From NCBI GenBank assembly GCA_002491065.1, contig DKVF01000060.1, positions 8,897 through 33,476 of the forward strand: DNA of 24,580 bases. Direction: 5' to 3'. Source of the stretch: Peptococcaceae bacterium UBA7185 (GTDB taxonomy: Bacteria; Bacillota; Peptococcia; Peptococcales; Peptococcaceae). The notes beneath the pieces were generated by a model. That model did not search any database and was not told the origin of the DNA. It worked only from the letters and a program-made list of their open reading frames with translations. Of this stretch, positions 1-7,027 are shown one piece after another. Numbering within the stretch: position 1 is the stretch's first letter; each line of letters opens with the position of its first letter. Made by a program: the position numbers and the translations under genes.

Positions 1-246
1 CAATTGCCTACCCAACCGGTTGCGCTTGATTTTCTGGCTACGTTTGTACTGGAAGACGGCAGTGAAGTTGAATTGGTGCTGCCCAATGAGACAAAATATT
101 TTTGGCTGACAGAGGGGCAGTGCGGCACCTTGCAGTATGATGGCTAGCGATATGTCAGTTTTGGCAATGATGGGAACGGTATAGCTGGTTTTATTCGGGA
201 ATTTCGAGAGGAAAATGCCAGAGTAAAGCAACGCCGTGGAAAGTAA
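1..246 (+). pseudogene. DUF2500-family gene remnant with in-frame TAG (5' end outside window)
   Basis: The first frame is open from the window edge to a TAG at 145-147, then continues in the same frame to a TAA at 244-246. The part before the TAG (FVLEDGSEVELVLP, then GQCGTLQYDG) aligns with the C-terminal half of the intact protein encoded just downstream (FELEDGQRLEFHV, then GDQGTLSYQG). The codons right after the TAG continue the alignment: RYVSF and later FIREF match RYLDF and NREF. The TAG therefore sits inside a conserved block, at the residue after the conserved G, where the paralogue has Thr. This is most simply a nonsense-mutated paralogue. Stop read-through or a sequencing error are alternatives. 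The protein start lies outside the window. DUF2500 proteins are small membrane-anchored proteins of unknown function. Confidence 0.6.
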
Positions 247-303
247 CGGCTCTCCATTGATATCTAATAATGATATGACGCAGAAAGGAAGTGTATAATA
301 TCG

Positions 304-681
304 ATGTTTTTTAATCAGGGATTCGATTTCTTTTTTATTTTGTTTGGGCTTGCATTTATCATTTTTGGTTGCTTGTTTATCTATAGTATTGGTAGAGGTG
401 TGGCAGAGTGGCACAGAAACAACAATTCGCCGCAGGTTATGGCATCAGCTAAAATTGTGGGAAAACGGCAGAATGTGGATGTGCATCATCACAGTGCAGG
501 TAATAACAGCGGTATGCATACCACGACCAGCACAACCTATTATGTGACCTTTGAGTTGGAAGATGGACAGCGGTTGGAGTTTCATGTAAAGGACCGTGTG
601 TATGGTTTGTTAGCTGAAGGAGATCAGGGTACCCTTTCCTATCAGGGCACACGCTATTTGGATTTTAATCGGGAGTTTTGA
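304..681 (+). CDS. DUF2500-type small membrane-anchored protein
   Basis: The protein has 125 residues. One N-terminal hydrophobic segment (about residues 8-30, rich in F, I and L) is followed by a soluble domain. That domain contains a His/Ser/Thr-rich linker (about 58-80) and a beta-rich end with TYYVTFELEDGQRLEF and GTLSYQGTRYLDF. The latter pattern is what I associate with DUF2500 proteins, whose function is unknown. A purine-rich AGAAAGGAA at 282-290 is the likely ribosome binding site, with a rather long 13-nt spacing to the ATG. It follows a broken paralogue by 57 bases, so the two are a tandem duplicate pair and probably one transcription unit. A strong hairpin lies about 80 bases downstream. 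Confidence 0.8.
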   Translation: MFFNQGFDFFFILFGLAFIIFGCLFIYSIGRGVAEWHRNNNSPQVMASAKIVGKRQNVDVHHHSAGNNSGMHTTTSTTYYVTFELEDGQRLEFHVKDRVYGLLAEGDQGTLSYQGTRYLDFNREF

Positions 682-736
682 AGTGTTTTGTATCAAAAAA
701 AGCGTTTCTGTTTATGATACGTTCAAATTATAGCAA

Positions 737-752
737 TGTTTCACGTGAAACA
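737..752. promoter_or_regulatory. parS: parS site, perfect 16-bp palindrome (ParB/Spo0J binding)
   Basis: TGTTTCACGTGAAACA is exactly the 16-bp palindromic parS consensus bound by ParB/Spo0J in Firmicutes and many other bacteria. ParB-CTP loads at such sites, spreads along DNA and recruits SMC for origin segregation. The site is intergenic, just before a strong hairpin. The 682-916 spacer holds no gene. Known parS sites cluster around oriC, so this suggests an origin-proximal window, though no dnaA or parAB is present here. The sequence match is direct; the function is inferred from the family. Confidence 0.9.
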
Positions 753-760
753 TTTTTTAC

Positions 761-797
761 AAGCCTCCATCTGGTTGAGAACCGGTGGAGGCTTTGT
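761..797 (+). terminator. strong hairpin, probable terminator of the DUF2500 unit
   Basis: Arms AAGCCTCCA (761-769) and TGGAGGCTT (786-794) pair perfectly. A second stem CTGGTT/AACCGG closes a GAG loop inside. Only three Ts follow before TGTGG, so the U-tract is weak. It may be an inefficient terminator, or it may be linked to the parS site ending 9 bases upstream. Confidence 0.55.
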
Positions 798-916
798 GGT
801 ACAGGGCGTGATGTATTATGCAGATACATGGTTGTAATATTGATACGTGAAAATTTTGGAAACTTTTTTCGTCTGCGCTCGTCTATCATATTAACAAAGT
901 ATAGGAGGGATTGCCG

Positions 917-1807
917 ATGAAACAATTTATTATAACGTTGTTGGCAGTGATTGGAGTTTTGGCGGTTGCTGTGTGTTTGCAGCCAGTGGACGAAACTGCT
1001 ATGGAGGCGGTCAGCGGTGCACTGTCTCATACGGGTTATGAGGTGACTGTCGCAGAAGAACAGCAGGATTTTCTGCGTGGAGAACGGTATCGGTTGACTT
1101 TAAACCATGAGGAAGGAAATGCAGTGACGGTATATGTGTATAAAAATGCTGATGAGGCGCAAAAGGATGCGGACTGCATCACGGAGGATGGCTTTGGGGT
1201 GGACTATATGGGGTCAGGCATACGGGTAGAATGGGTTGCTGAGCCTCACTTTTTTCTCTATCAGAATGTAATTGTGCAGTATGTTGGCACGGACAGAACA
1301 GTTTTGACAGCGCTGCAGGATTTGTGCGGCGAACAGCTTGCCGGTATGCCTATTTCACTGCAGGAGGAATGGATATCGCAGCCAGCACCCGATGAGCCAG
1401 AGATTTTGTTGGAGGTGCTGCCTGACTCAGTGCGCAGCGATGGCCTGACAATACAGTTAAGCAATCATAGCAGTCTGGTCGGGGAAGGTGCGGACGTACT
1501 ATATGGGGAAGCATTTTCTCTGCTGCAAAAGATGACAATGATTTCCTGCGGCGTATCAAAAGCTGACAAAACACAGCCCTTCAGCGAAACGACGGTGACT
1601 TGGGAGCCGGTGCCTATGGAGGGTATTTTTCATGATTTAGCTTATATTTTGCCAGCCGGGGAACAAAGGGAACAGCAGGTTGCGCTGCCGGATTTGGCGC
1701 TGGGTGAATATCGTATCACGAAAGAGATTCTTTATCGGCCAAATGGGCAGGAAGATTACAGCAGTTTTGAAATATATGCTGATTTTGTGGTGTCTGAAGC
1801 GAAATAA
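917..1807 (+). CDS. exported or membrane-anchored protein with C-terminal bacterial Ig-like domain
   Basis: The protein has 296 residues. The ATG at 917 is chosen because AGGAGGG (903-909) lies 7 bases upstream; a TTG at 911 would abut that site. Residues 1-20 (KQFIITLLAVIGVLAVAVC) form a hydrophobic export segment. The Cys at its end has Val at -1, so the lipobox is poor and lipoprotein status is uncertain. The middle part (about 30-150) is a mixed alpha/beta region with no recognised motif. The C-terminal third (LYGEAFSLLQKM, then GIFHDLAYILPAGE, then LGEYRITKEI) matches the pattern of an Ig-like domain (Big_14 type) common in clostridial lipoproteins. No enzymatic function can be assigned. 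The next gene overlaps its stop codon by one base. Confidence 0.75.
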   Translation: MKQFIITLLAVIGVLAVAVCLQPVDETAMEAVSGALSHTGYEVTVAEEQQDFLRGERYRLTLNHEEGNAVTVYVYKNADEAQKDADCITEDGFGVDYMGSGIRVEWVAEPHFFLYQNVIVQYVGTDRTVLTALQDLCGEQLAGMPISLQEEWISQPAPDEPEILLEVLPDSVRSDGLTIQLSNHSSLVGEGADVLYGEAFSLLQKMTMISCGVSKADKTQPFSETTVTWEPVPMEGIFHDLAYILPAGEQREQQVALPDLALGEYRITKEILYRPNGQEDYSSFEIYADFVVSEAK

Positions 1808-2334
1808 TGCTGTTCTTTTGGCGCAGGTGTGATACAATAAACAGTAGAGGATTGTTATCGGAGTTGAAAAAGGAGTGGGTTGCAATTAGTATCTATCAGT
1901 TTATTGCCAGTGAATATGAATTACCTGCGTTGTTGAGTCCCAAGCTGCATCATCCAGACGGGCGGGATAAAAAATTTGAATCAATAGAGGATTTAGGCGA
2001 TTTGGAGATCGTGCGGGAAATGATAGGATATTTGTTTGTGGATATCACGATCTACACCAAGCTGCCTTATATTTACCGGCTGAATTTGGAATATACGCCA
2101 GAGCGGGGGCAGCGCTTGTGGGAGTATTTGAAGGCCAACTGCCAGAGCGGCAAGCGCTGTGAGCTGTGGAGTATTGATCTGGGTGCAGAGGATTTAGGCA
2201 CCATTCAGGAGGAACTGTTGCATTTGAACCGCGTGCACACTACTGTGGAGGCCTTATCAGCGGAAATGCTGGAAACGGCCTGCAATGTAAAAGTGGGGGA
2301 TGACAACTTTCCCCGCGTGTTGGTTGTGAAATAA
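1807..2334 (+). CDS. conserved-looking protein of unknown function (start uncertain)
   Basis: I do not recognise this family. The longest reading has 175 residues and starts at an ATG overlapping the previous stop codon by one base, but that ATG has no clear ribosome binding site. A good one, AAAAGGAG (1868-1875), sits 9 bases before an in-frame ATT at 1885, which begins ISIYQFIASEYELP. A TTG at 1864 is also in frame but lies upstream of that site. An extended -10 element at 1828-1838 supports a downstream start. The predicted protein is soluble and acidic, has no membrane segment, and shows a helical C-terminal part (about residues 95-160). It probably lies in a short cluster with the Cys-rich gene that follows 43 bases later. 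Confidence 0.65.
   Translation: MLFFWRRCDTINSRGLLSELKKEWVAISIYQFIASEYELPALLSPKLHHPDGRDKKFESIEDLGDLEIVREMIGYLFVDITIYTKLPYIYRLNLEYTPERGQRLWEYLKANCQSGKRCELWSIDLGAEDLGTIQEELLHLNRVHTTVEALSAEMLETACNVKVGDDNFPRVLVVK
1828..1838 (+). promoter_or_regulatory. extended -10 promoter element
   Basis: TGTGATACAAT fits the Gram-positive extended -10 pattern TRTG-N-TATAAT with one mismatch in the hexamer. There is no good -35 hexamer 16-18 bases upstream. It lies inside the first codons of the longest reading of the next gene. If active, it argues that translation of that gene starts further downstream. Confidence 0.4.
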
Positions 2335-2377
2335 AAAATGCGTGCGGATGTATTTTTGTTGTGAAGAAGAGAGTTTC

Positions 2378-2593
2378 ATGGCGAATTTGAGCCCTTTTTG
2401 CACCTGCAAAAATTTGGATTGCCCGCTGCATCCGACCAAACATGAAAAAGGATGCGCGCCTTGCATTAGTAAAAATTTGCGCTTGCAAGAAATGCCCAAC
2501 TGTTTTTTCAATCAGGTGGATGGAGCGGAACGATGGCAAGGCGATTCTTTCCAGGATTTTGCGGAATTGGTTCTGGATCATGAGAAAAAATAA
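2378..2593 (+). CDS. small cysteine-rich protein, DUF6485 type
   Basis: This 71-residue protein begins MANLSPFCTCKNLDCPLHPT. It has six cysteines: a CxC, then C at 15, 28, 31 and 44. The H and P spacing (CPLHPTKHEKGCAPCISKN, then CFFN) matches the short Cys-rich family annotated as DUF6485 in anaerobic Firmicutes and other anaerobes. Zinc or Fe-S binding is plausible but not shown, and the function is unknown. The ATG at 2378 is chosen because it places the conserved Cys block at the N-terminus as in relatives. Upstream in-frame GTG (2342) and ATG (2348) codons exist, and none of the starts has a strong ribosome binding site; the GAAGAGAG stretch before 2378 is weak. A clear terminator follows. 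Confidence 0.7.
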   Translation: MANLSPFCTCKNLDCPLHPTKHEKGCAPCISKNLRLQEMPNCFFNQVDGAERWQGDSFQDFAELVLDHEKK

Positions 2594-2619
2594 AATTTTC
2601 GTTGCTTCAAGAAATTTTG

Positions 2620-2646
2620 CTGCTGTGCATTGCACGGCAGTTTTTT
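2620..2646 (+). terminator. rho-independent terminator
   Basis: Stem CTGCTGTGC / GCACGGCAG (9 bp with one G-U) has a 3-nt ATT loop and is followed immediately by six Ts. It ends the rightward gene cluster 304-2593. Confidence 0.85.
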
Positions 2647-2680
2647 GTGTCCGCTGGATAAAATCTTGAAAACTTTTCGG

Positions 2681-2732
2681 AAAACAAAAGCTGTTGCTCA
2701 AATGTGATGTCGCATAAGGGCAGCAGCTTTTG
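2681..2732 (-). terminator. rho-independent terminator of the MATE gene
   Basis: Arms CAAAAGCTGTTGCTC (2685-2699) and GGGCAGCAGCTTTTG (2718-2732) form a 15-bp stem with two G-U pairs and an 18-nt loop. On the minus strand it is followed by TTTT (complement of 2681-2684). It starts 10 bases after the MATE stop codon. Confidence 0.75.
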
Positions 2733-2741
2733 CTATAACGA

Positions 2742-4064
2742 TTATTTTGCCGGAGGCATGCGTTTCTTCAGGCTGATTAGAAGCGGAATCACCATGATGA
2801 ACCACACGATAGGTTCAGCCAGGATAATGCCCAGATAGCCTATTTGCCGTGCCAATGTGAAGGCAATGATCACTTTGCCCACGCACTCGATACCGCTGGA
2901 GATGACAGGTGTAATCTGCTCTCCCAGACTTTGCAGTGTCTGGCGGCTGACGATAATCAGCGGCAGCGTGAAATAGAACAGCGTATCCACACGCAGATAT
3001 AGCACGGCGGCGTCTATGGTAGCCTGAGATTGGGTGGCAGTGATGAGCTGTACCAGCCAGGGCGAAACAGTATAAGAGATTATCAATACCACAGCGCACC
3101 AAGCCCACAATAGTACAATGGATTGCTGATAACCAGCCCGTACCCGCTGCAGCTTGCCAGAGCCCAAATTCTGGCTGGTGAAGGTACCCACGGCACTGGC
3201 CAGAGCCAGGAAGGGCATCATCAGAATTTCCGAGATGCGGCGGGCTGCCGTCTGAGCTACGATGTAGGTTTCACCCAAGCCGTTGATGGTAATTTGTAAA
3301 GTGAGAGAACCAAGGCTGATCATGGACTGCATCAATCCGCAGGAAAAGCCCGTCTTTAATAAATCCGTGGTGATGGCTGGTTCCACGGTAAAATCTGCCT
3401 TTTGCAGACGCAAGGATGGATAATGGAGCAGCATATAGAGCAAACAGCCTACAGCGGTAAAGCCCTGAGCCAATACGGTACCTACTGCCGCACCGGCGAC
3501 GCCCCATGGCAGTACCATTACAAACAAAATGTCGAGGGCGATATTGCCTGTGGTGCCGATAATCAGAAAAATCAGCGGCGTAAAGGAATCCCCCACGCCA
3601 TACAGTACACCGGCGCACAGATTATACAGAGCAGATAAAATCAGACCAAACAGCACAAGTTGAATATATGTGCGGCTTTCTGGCAGCAAGGCGGCGTCAA
3701 TATTTAAGAGCTGCAGCATCCAGGGCAGCGACAGCAAACTCAGCACAGTCAAACTCAAACCGATGAAAAGGCCCCAGCGAAAAGTTCCGGCCACAGCCTG
3801 CCGAAAGGGGCGTTCATCGTGGGCGCCGAAATAACGGGCCACTACAATGGCAAAGCCGCTGGTCAGTCCTGTGAGAAAGGTCAGCAGCAGTTGGTAAAAG
3901 GTACTGGAAGCGCTGATGGCTGCCAGCGAAGAATCGCCCAAAGCGCTGCCGATGATACGGGTATCCGCCAGATTGTAGCATAGCTGGAATACCCGCGAGA
4001 ACACGATGGGGATTGCAAAGCGCAGCAAAATTGATGTGATATTGCCCTGTGTTAAATCACGCAC
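2742..4064 (-). CDS. MATE family multidrug/toxin efflux transporter
   Basis: The protein has 440 residues, the usual size for MATE exporters, which use Na+ or H+ gradients to extrude cationic drugs or metabolites across the cytoplasmic membrane. It starts VRDLTQGNITSILLRFAIP, the typical MATE N-terminus. The GTG at 4064 is preceded at 9 bases by AAAGGGG (4074-4080), so I reject longer in-frame starts up to 4193. The two-fold repeat is visible: ADTRIIGSALGDSSLAAIS in the first half, and a second bundle with QTAARRISEILMMPFLALAS and VGTFTSQNLGSG. About twelve hydrophobic segments can be counted. It is closest in pattern to the MepA/DinF-like branch. It stands alone and convergent to the 304-2593 cluster, with its own terminator. 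The substrate cannot be told from sequence. Confidence 0.92.
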   Translation of the reverse strand: MRDLTQGNITSILLRFAIPIVFSRVFQLCYNLADTRIIGSALGDSSLAAISASSTFYQLLLTFLTGLTSGFAIVVARYFGAHDERPFRQAVAGTFRWGLFIGLSLTVLSLLSLPWMLQLLNIDAALLPESRTYIQLVLFGLILSALYNLCAGVLYGVGDSFTPLIFLIIGTTGNIALDILFVMVLPWGVAGAAVGTVLAQGFTAVGCLLYMLLHYPSLRLQKADFTVEPAITTDLLKTGFSCGLMQSMISLGSLTLQITINGLGETYIVAQTAARRISEILMMPFLALASAVGTFTSQNLGSGKLQRVRAGYQQSIVLLWAWCAVVLIISYTVSPWLVQLITATQSQATIDAAVLYLRVDTLFYFTLPLIIVSRQTLQSLGEQITPVISSGIECVGKVIIAFTLARQIGYLGIILAEPIVWFIMVIPLLISLKKRMPPAK

Positions 4065-4282
4065 CGTAGAATGCCCCTTTCCTGCAATCAATTTGAAAAA
4101 GATAATCTCTATTATAGTATAATTTGCGCAAAATGCTATCATTTTTTCTATGACAAGGTCAAAAATTGCGGATTGGGCGATGGAAAAGCACAAAGCAGCG
4201 TTACGACGGAGAGCGTTTTCTGTTATTATGGGAAGTTAACAAGGCTTTCGTTTCTGCGTTATTACAGACAAGACGAAAAGTT

Positions 4283-4293
4283 TGTGCTACAAT
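4283..4293 (+). promoter_or_regulatory. extended -10 promoter of rarD
   Basis: TGTGCTACAAT fits TRTG-N-TATAAT with one hexamer mismatch. It lies 83 bases before the rarD start, with no strong -35 hexamer. It is the best promoter candidate for the rightward permease gene. Confidence 0.5.
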
Positions 4294-4327
4294 AATTTTC
4301 ATAATTATGGACATGCTAGAAGAAAAA

Positions 4328-4342
4328 TGTTCACGTGAAACA
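4328..4342. promoter_or_regulatory. degenerate parS-like site (one T short)
   Basis: TGTTCACGTGAAACA is the parS consensus with one T missing from the left arm, so the right half CACGTGAAACA is intact and the left half is shifted by one. It lies in the predicted 5' leader of rarD. ParB tolerates some mismatches, but a one-base arm deletion could abolish binding. Confidence 0.45.
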
Positions 4343-4375
4343 TTTGCAAATTAGCGAGAGGGGGGAATAACTGCG

Positions 4376-5254
4376 ATGAATCCATCGGCGTTGTATGTGC
4401 TGCTTTGTTATATTTTATGGGGTTTGCTGCCTATCTATTGGAAACAACTCAGTGCAGTCAATTCACTCTATATTTTAGCCAGTCGGATTACCTTTTCTAT
4501 GATTTTTTGCGCGTTGCTTTTATGGTTGTGTAAGCAATGGCCGCAGGTGCGGGCGCTGCGCCATGATAAACAGCAGCTCAAGCTGTTGGCCTGGGGCAGT
4601 ATTTTGATTACCATCAACTGGGGTTCGTATATCTATGCTGTCAACAGCGGTCATATTTTAGATGCCAGTCTGGCCTATTATCTCAATCCCATTATGGTGA
4701 TTCTGCTGGGCGCTGTATTTTTTGGCGAACGGTTGCGGAAGTGGCAGACGGTTGCAGTGACACTATCTACGGTTGGCGTACTGTATTCGGTGTTTTCTTA
4801 TGGCAAGGTGCCGGTGTTTGCGTTGATTATCGGCGGCAGCTTTGCCATTTACGGTGCGGTGAAAAAGCGGGTAACGGTGGGCAGCATGGTGTCTACTTTT
4901 ATGGAAACGCTGCTGGTTTCTCCGTTATTTTTGCTGGTAATGATTGTGATGGAATCTCAGGGTAACGGCTGTATTGGCCAGCTTTCCGGCTGGCAGTATG
5001 CGTTGATTCCCTTGGCGGGTGTGGTCACTTCGGTGCCGCTTTTGGTGTATGCGAAAGGGATTCAGTACACCTCGCTGGCTTTATCGGGTATTTTGATGTA
5101 TGTTAATCCCACGCTGCAATTGTTAATCGGTGTGTTTGTGTATCATGAACCATTCACCCAGGCGCAGGCGGTAACCTTTGTGTTTGTGTGGGCGGCGGTG
5201 CTAATCTTTATCGCTGACAGTCTGCGAGGGTGGAGAGGCCATTTTCATAGATAG
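4376..5254 (+). CDS. rarD: RarD-type EamA-family permease
   Basis: The protein has 292 residues with ten hydrophobic segments. It belongs to the drug/metabolite transporter superfamily and matches the RarD branch by its opening (LYVLLCYILWGLLPIYWKQL), the WGSYIYAVNSGHILDASLAY block, YYLNPIMVILLGAVFFGERL and the late YVNPTLQLLIGVFVYHEPF. RarD was named from chloramphenicol resistance in Pseudomonas, but transport substrates of most members are unknown. GAGAGGGGGG (4356-4365) lies 10 bases before the ATG. The gene appears monocistronic: an AT-rich 275-bp spacer follows. Confidence 0.9.
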   Translation: MNPSALYVLLCYILWGLLPIYWKQLSAVNSLYILASRITFSMIFCALLLWLCKQWPQVRALRHDKQQLKLLAWGSILITINWGSYIYAVNSGHILDASLAYYLNPIMVILLGAVFFGERLRKWQTVAVTLSTVGVLYSVFSYGKVPVFALIIGGSFAIYGAVKKRVTVGSMVSTFMETLLVSPLFLLVMIVMESQGNGCIGQLSGWQYALIPLAGVVTSVPLLVYAKGIQYTSLALSGILMYVNPTLQLLIGVFVYHEPFTQAQAVTFVFVWAAVLIFIADSLRGWRGHFHR

Positions 5255-5325
5255 CTGTGTTGTTTAGTACGTATCTTATTATACTTGAGTGAAGAAAGTT
5301 GTATAGGCAAATAGATTTTTCCCGT

Positions 5326-5441
5326 TTACGGTTTTGACTTTTTTATTTCTCAGGAAATAGAAAAAGAGCTGGGAGTGTTTTCCTTGTTGAATTATAATCA
5401 TAGAAACTAATATTTCGCTTCGATAAATTTAAAAACCGTAA
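5326..5441. repeat. 10-bp perfect inverted repeat enclosing 96 bp
   Basis: TTACGGTTTT (5326-5335) and AAAACCGTAA (5432-5441) are exact reverse complements, bracketing an AT-rich non-coding stretch. There is no target-site duplication next to the arms, so a miniature mobile element is only one possibility. A long-range RNA stem or chance in AT-rich DNA are others. Confidence 0.4.
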
Positions 5442-5455
5442 TCTATAGATGATTT

Positions 5456-5511
5456 ACAATATTTTACGATTTATAATCGCAAAATATTTGATTTCTACAA
5501 TATTTTGCGAT
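5456..5511. repeat. triplet of a 13-15 bp motif in alternating orientation
   Basis: Copy 1 ACAATATTTTACGAT (5456-5470) and copy 3 ACAATATTTTGCGAT (5497-5511) are direct repeats with one difference. Copy 2 ATCGCAAAATATT (5476-5488) is inverted and pairs perfectly with the last 13 bases of copy 3, and 12 of 13 with copy 1. Two mutually exclusive hairpins are therefore possible, or a multi-site operator. It ends 28 bases before the ATPase start. Confidence 0.65.
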
Positions 5512-5539
5512 ATACTACGGATAATAGGGGGTGACAGTT

Positions 5540-6751
5540 TTGATTTATAGACCAATTTATGTAGAAAAAATCATGGCGTACACAGATACGCCTTTTGTTA
5601 AAATCTTGACCGGCGTTCGTCGCTGCGGAAAATCCACCATTCTGAAGATGATTATGGAGAAGCTGCGTACAGAACGGGGCATTGCAGAAGAGCAAATTGT
5701 CAGTTACCGCTTTGATTCTATGGAGTACGAAGATATGACGGCGAAGCAAATGTATCAGGAGTTAAAGAGTAGGCTGTATCCAAATGGCAGGACATATTTC
5801 TTTCTTGACGAGATGCAGGAAATCACCGATTGGGAAAAGGTAGTCAATTCGTTGGCGACGGATTTCGATGTAGACCTTTATGTGACGGGTTCGAATTCCC
5901 GTATGATGTCTTCAGAGATTTCTACTTATTTGACAGGAAGATACGTTACTTTCAGAATCTATACCTTGTCTTTTCAGGAGTATTTGATGTTCAAGAGTCA
6001 ATATGCAACGCCTGATGATGTTTATAAGGAGCTTGCAAACTATATTCGCCTTGGCGGTTTCCCAGCTACACATTTGCGGGCGTATAGTCAGGACGAGGTT
6101 TATACTATTGTCCGGGATATTTATAATTCCACAGTTTTTTCTGATATCGTAAAGCGCAATCAGGTGCGTAAGGTCGACCAATTGGAACGGGTCGTAAGAT
6201 ATACTTTCAATAATGTTGGCAATATGTTTTCGGCCAAGTCGATTTCTGATTATTTGAAAGCAGAGCGCAGAAGTCTTGATAATGAGACAGTGTACAGTTA
6301 TCTTGAAAAACTGGAGAAAGCCTATCTATTACACCGTTGTTCCCGTTATGATCTGCAAGGTAAGGAGATTTTGAAAACGCGGGAAAAGTTCTATCTGGCA
6401 GATACCTCGCTGCGCTACAGTGTTTTAGGGTATCATAGTGATACGGTAGCGAGCAGTCTTGAAAATGTTGTTTATCTAGAATTGTGTCGTCGCGGGTATA
6501 CGGTTTATATCGGTAAGATAGGAGAGGCGGAAGTTGATTTTGTTGCAACCCGCCAAAATGAGAAGATCTATGTACAAGTCACGCAGCGGATTGATTCCGA
6601 AAAGACAGAAAAACGCGAGTATGAGCGTCTTTTGGAAATTCGAGACAACTATCCCAAGTATGTTTTGCGTACAGATGAATTTGTCGGCGGTAATTACCAA
6701 GGCATTATCACTATGCATGTTGCAGATTTTCTGCTGAGTGATGCGTATTGA
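5540..6751 (+). CDS. AAA_14/DUF4143 family ATPase
   Basis: The protein has 403 residues. The TTG at 5540 is chosen because GGGGGTGA (5526-5533) lies 6 bases upstream; the GTG at 5531 is part of that site. Walker A is GVRRCGKST (25-33) and Walker B is YFFLDE (86-91), followed by DWEKVVNSL and the sensor-like VTGSNSRMMSSE and TYLTGRYV. The C-terminal half carries the DUF4143 region, ending in AEVDFVATRQNEKIYVQV, which resembles a restriction-endonuclease-like fold. These ATPases are patchily distributed and often multi-copy in gut bacteria and archaea; their biological role is not established. The gene stands alone behind an unusual repeat-rich AT-rich spacer, consistent with horizontal gain. 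Family assignment is firm; function is not. Confidence 0.92.
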   Translation: MIYRPIYVEKIMAYTDTPFVKILTGVRRCGKSTILKMIMEKLRTERGIAEEQIVSYRFDSMEYEDMTAKQMYQELKSRLYPNGRTYFFLDEMQEITDWEKVVNSLATDFDVDLYVTGSNSRMMSSEISTYLTGRYVTFRIYTLSFQEYLMFKSQYATPDDVYKELANYIRLGGFPATHLRAYSQDEVYTIVRDIYNSTVFSDIVKRNQVRKVDQLERVVRYTFNNVGNMFSAKSISDYLKAERRSLDNETVYSYLEKLEKAYLLHRCSRYDLQGKEILKTREKFYLADTSLRYSVLGYHSDTVASSLENVVYLELCRRGYTVYIGKIGEAEVDFVATRQNEKIYVQVTQRIDSEKTEKREYERLLEIRDNYPKYVLRTDEFVGGNYQGIITMHVADFLLSDAY

Positions 6752-6925
6752 TGGGATAGCAAATATATGTTTACAGCCAAGGTAATATAGCGGGGTTTCT
6801 ATATCTCTTTTTCATAAACGAGTGGGAAGATATACAAGCAGCTATCAGTAAAGGAAAATTGGTTATTGCGAAGAATATGCGTATAGCGCCAGCGTTGACT
6901 TGACCGAAAAACTGATTTTTCACTC

Positions 6926-6954
6926 TTGCTAAAATGTGAAAAACTGCGTATACT
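6926..6954 (+). promoter_or_regulatory. sigma-A-type promoter of the HD/DUF429 gene
   Basis: TTGCTA (-35) is separated by a 17-bp spacer from TATACT (-10). The -10 ends 73 bases before the start codon. The rest of the 6752-7027 spacer shows no gene; a 48-codon open frame ending near 6902 has no start context. Confidence 0.6.
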
Positions 6955-7027
6955 GAAGAAGAATGCAGCGGCAGGGGCGTGTTTGTGGTAGACTGCTGTT
7001 GCGATTTGTGGAGAAGGTTGAGCGATT

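Larger units (their letters stand above)
4065..4375. other. divergent intergenic region between MATE and rarD genes
   Basis: This 311-bp spacer lies between genes pointing away from each other. It holds a TATAAT-type box for the leftward gene near 4115-4125, without a convincing -35 box, the rightward extended -10 element at 4283-4293, and the degraded parS-like site at 4328-4342. No convincing gene is seen; short open frames here lack ribosome binding sites and family signal. Confidence 0.5.

Noticed and set aside
4065..4193. Longer N-terminus for the MATE gene
   Set aside because: The extra 43 residues have no match to the MATE N-terminus, and a ribosome binding site is placed correctly for the GTG at 4064.
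4071..4354. Short rightward open frames between MATE and rarD genes
   Set aside because: They overlap promoter elements and the parS-like site, have no ribosome binding sites and low-complexity translations.
5540..6751. Defence island around the DUF4143 ATPase
   Set aside because: Neighbours are a permease and a nucleotidase fusion; no nuclease, methylase or other defence partner gene is adjacent.
6758..6902. Open frame of 48 codons in the spacer after the ATPase gene
   Set aside because: No start codon with a ribosome binding site and no family resemblance; at most a decayed gene end.
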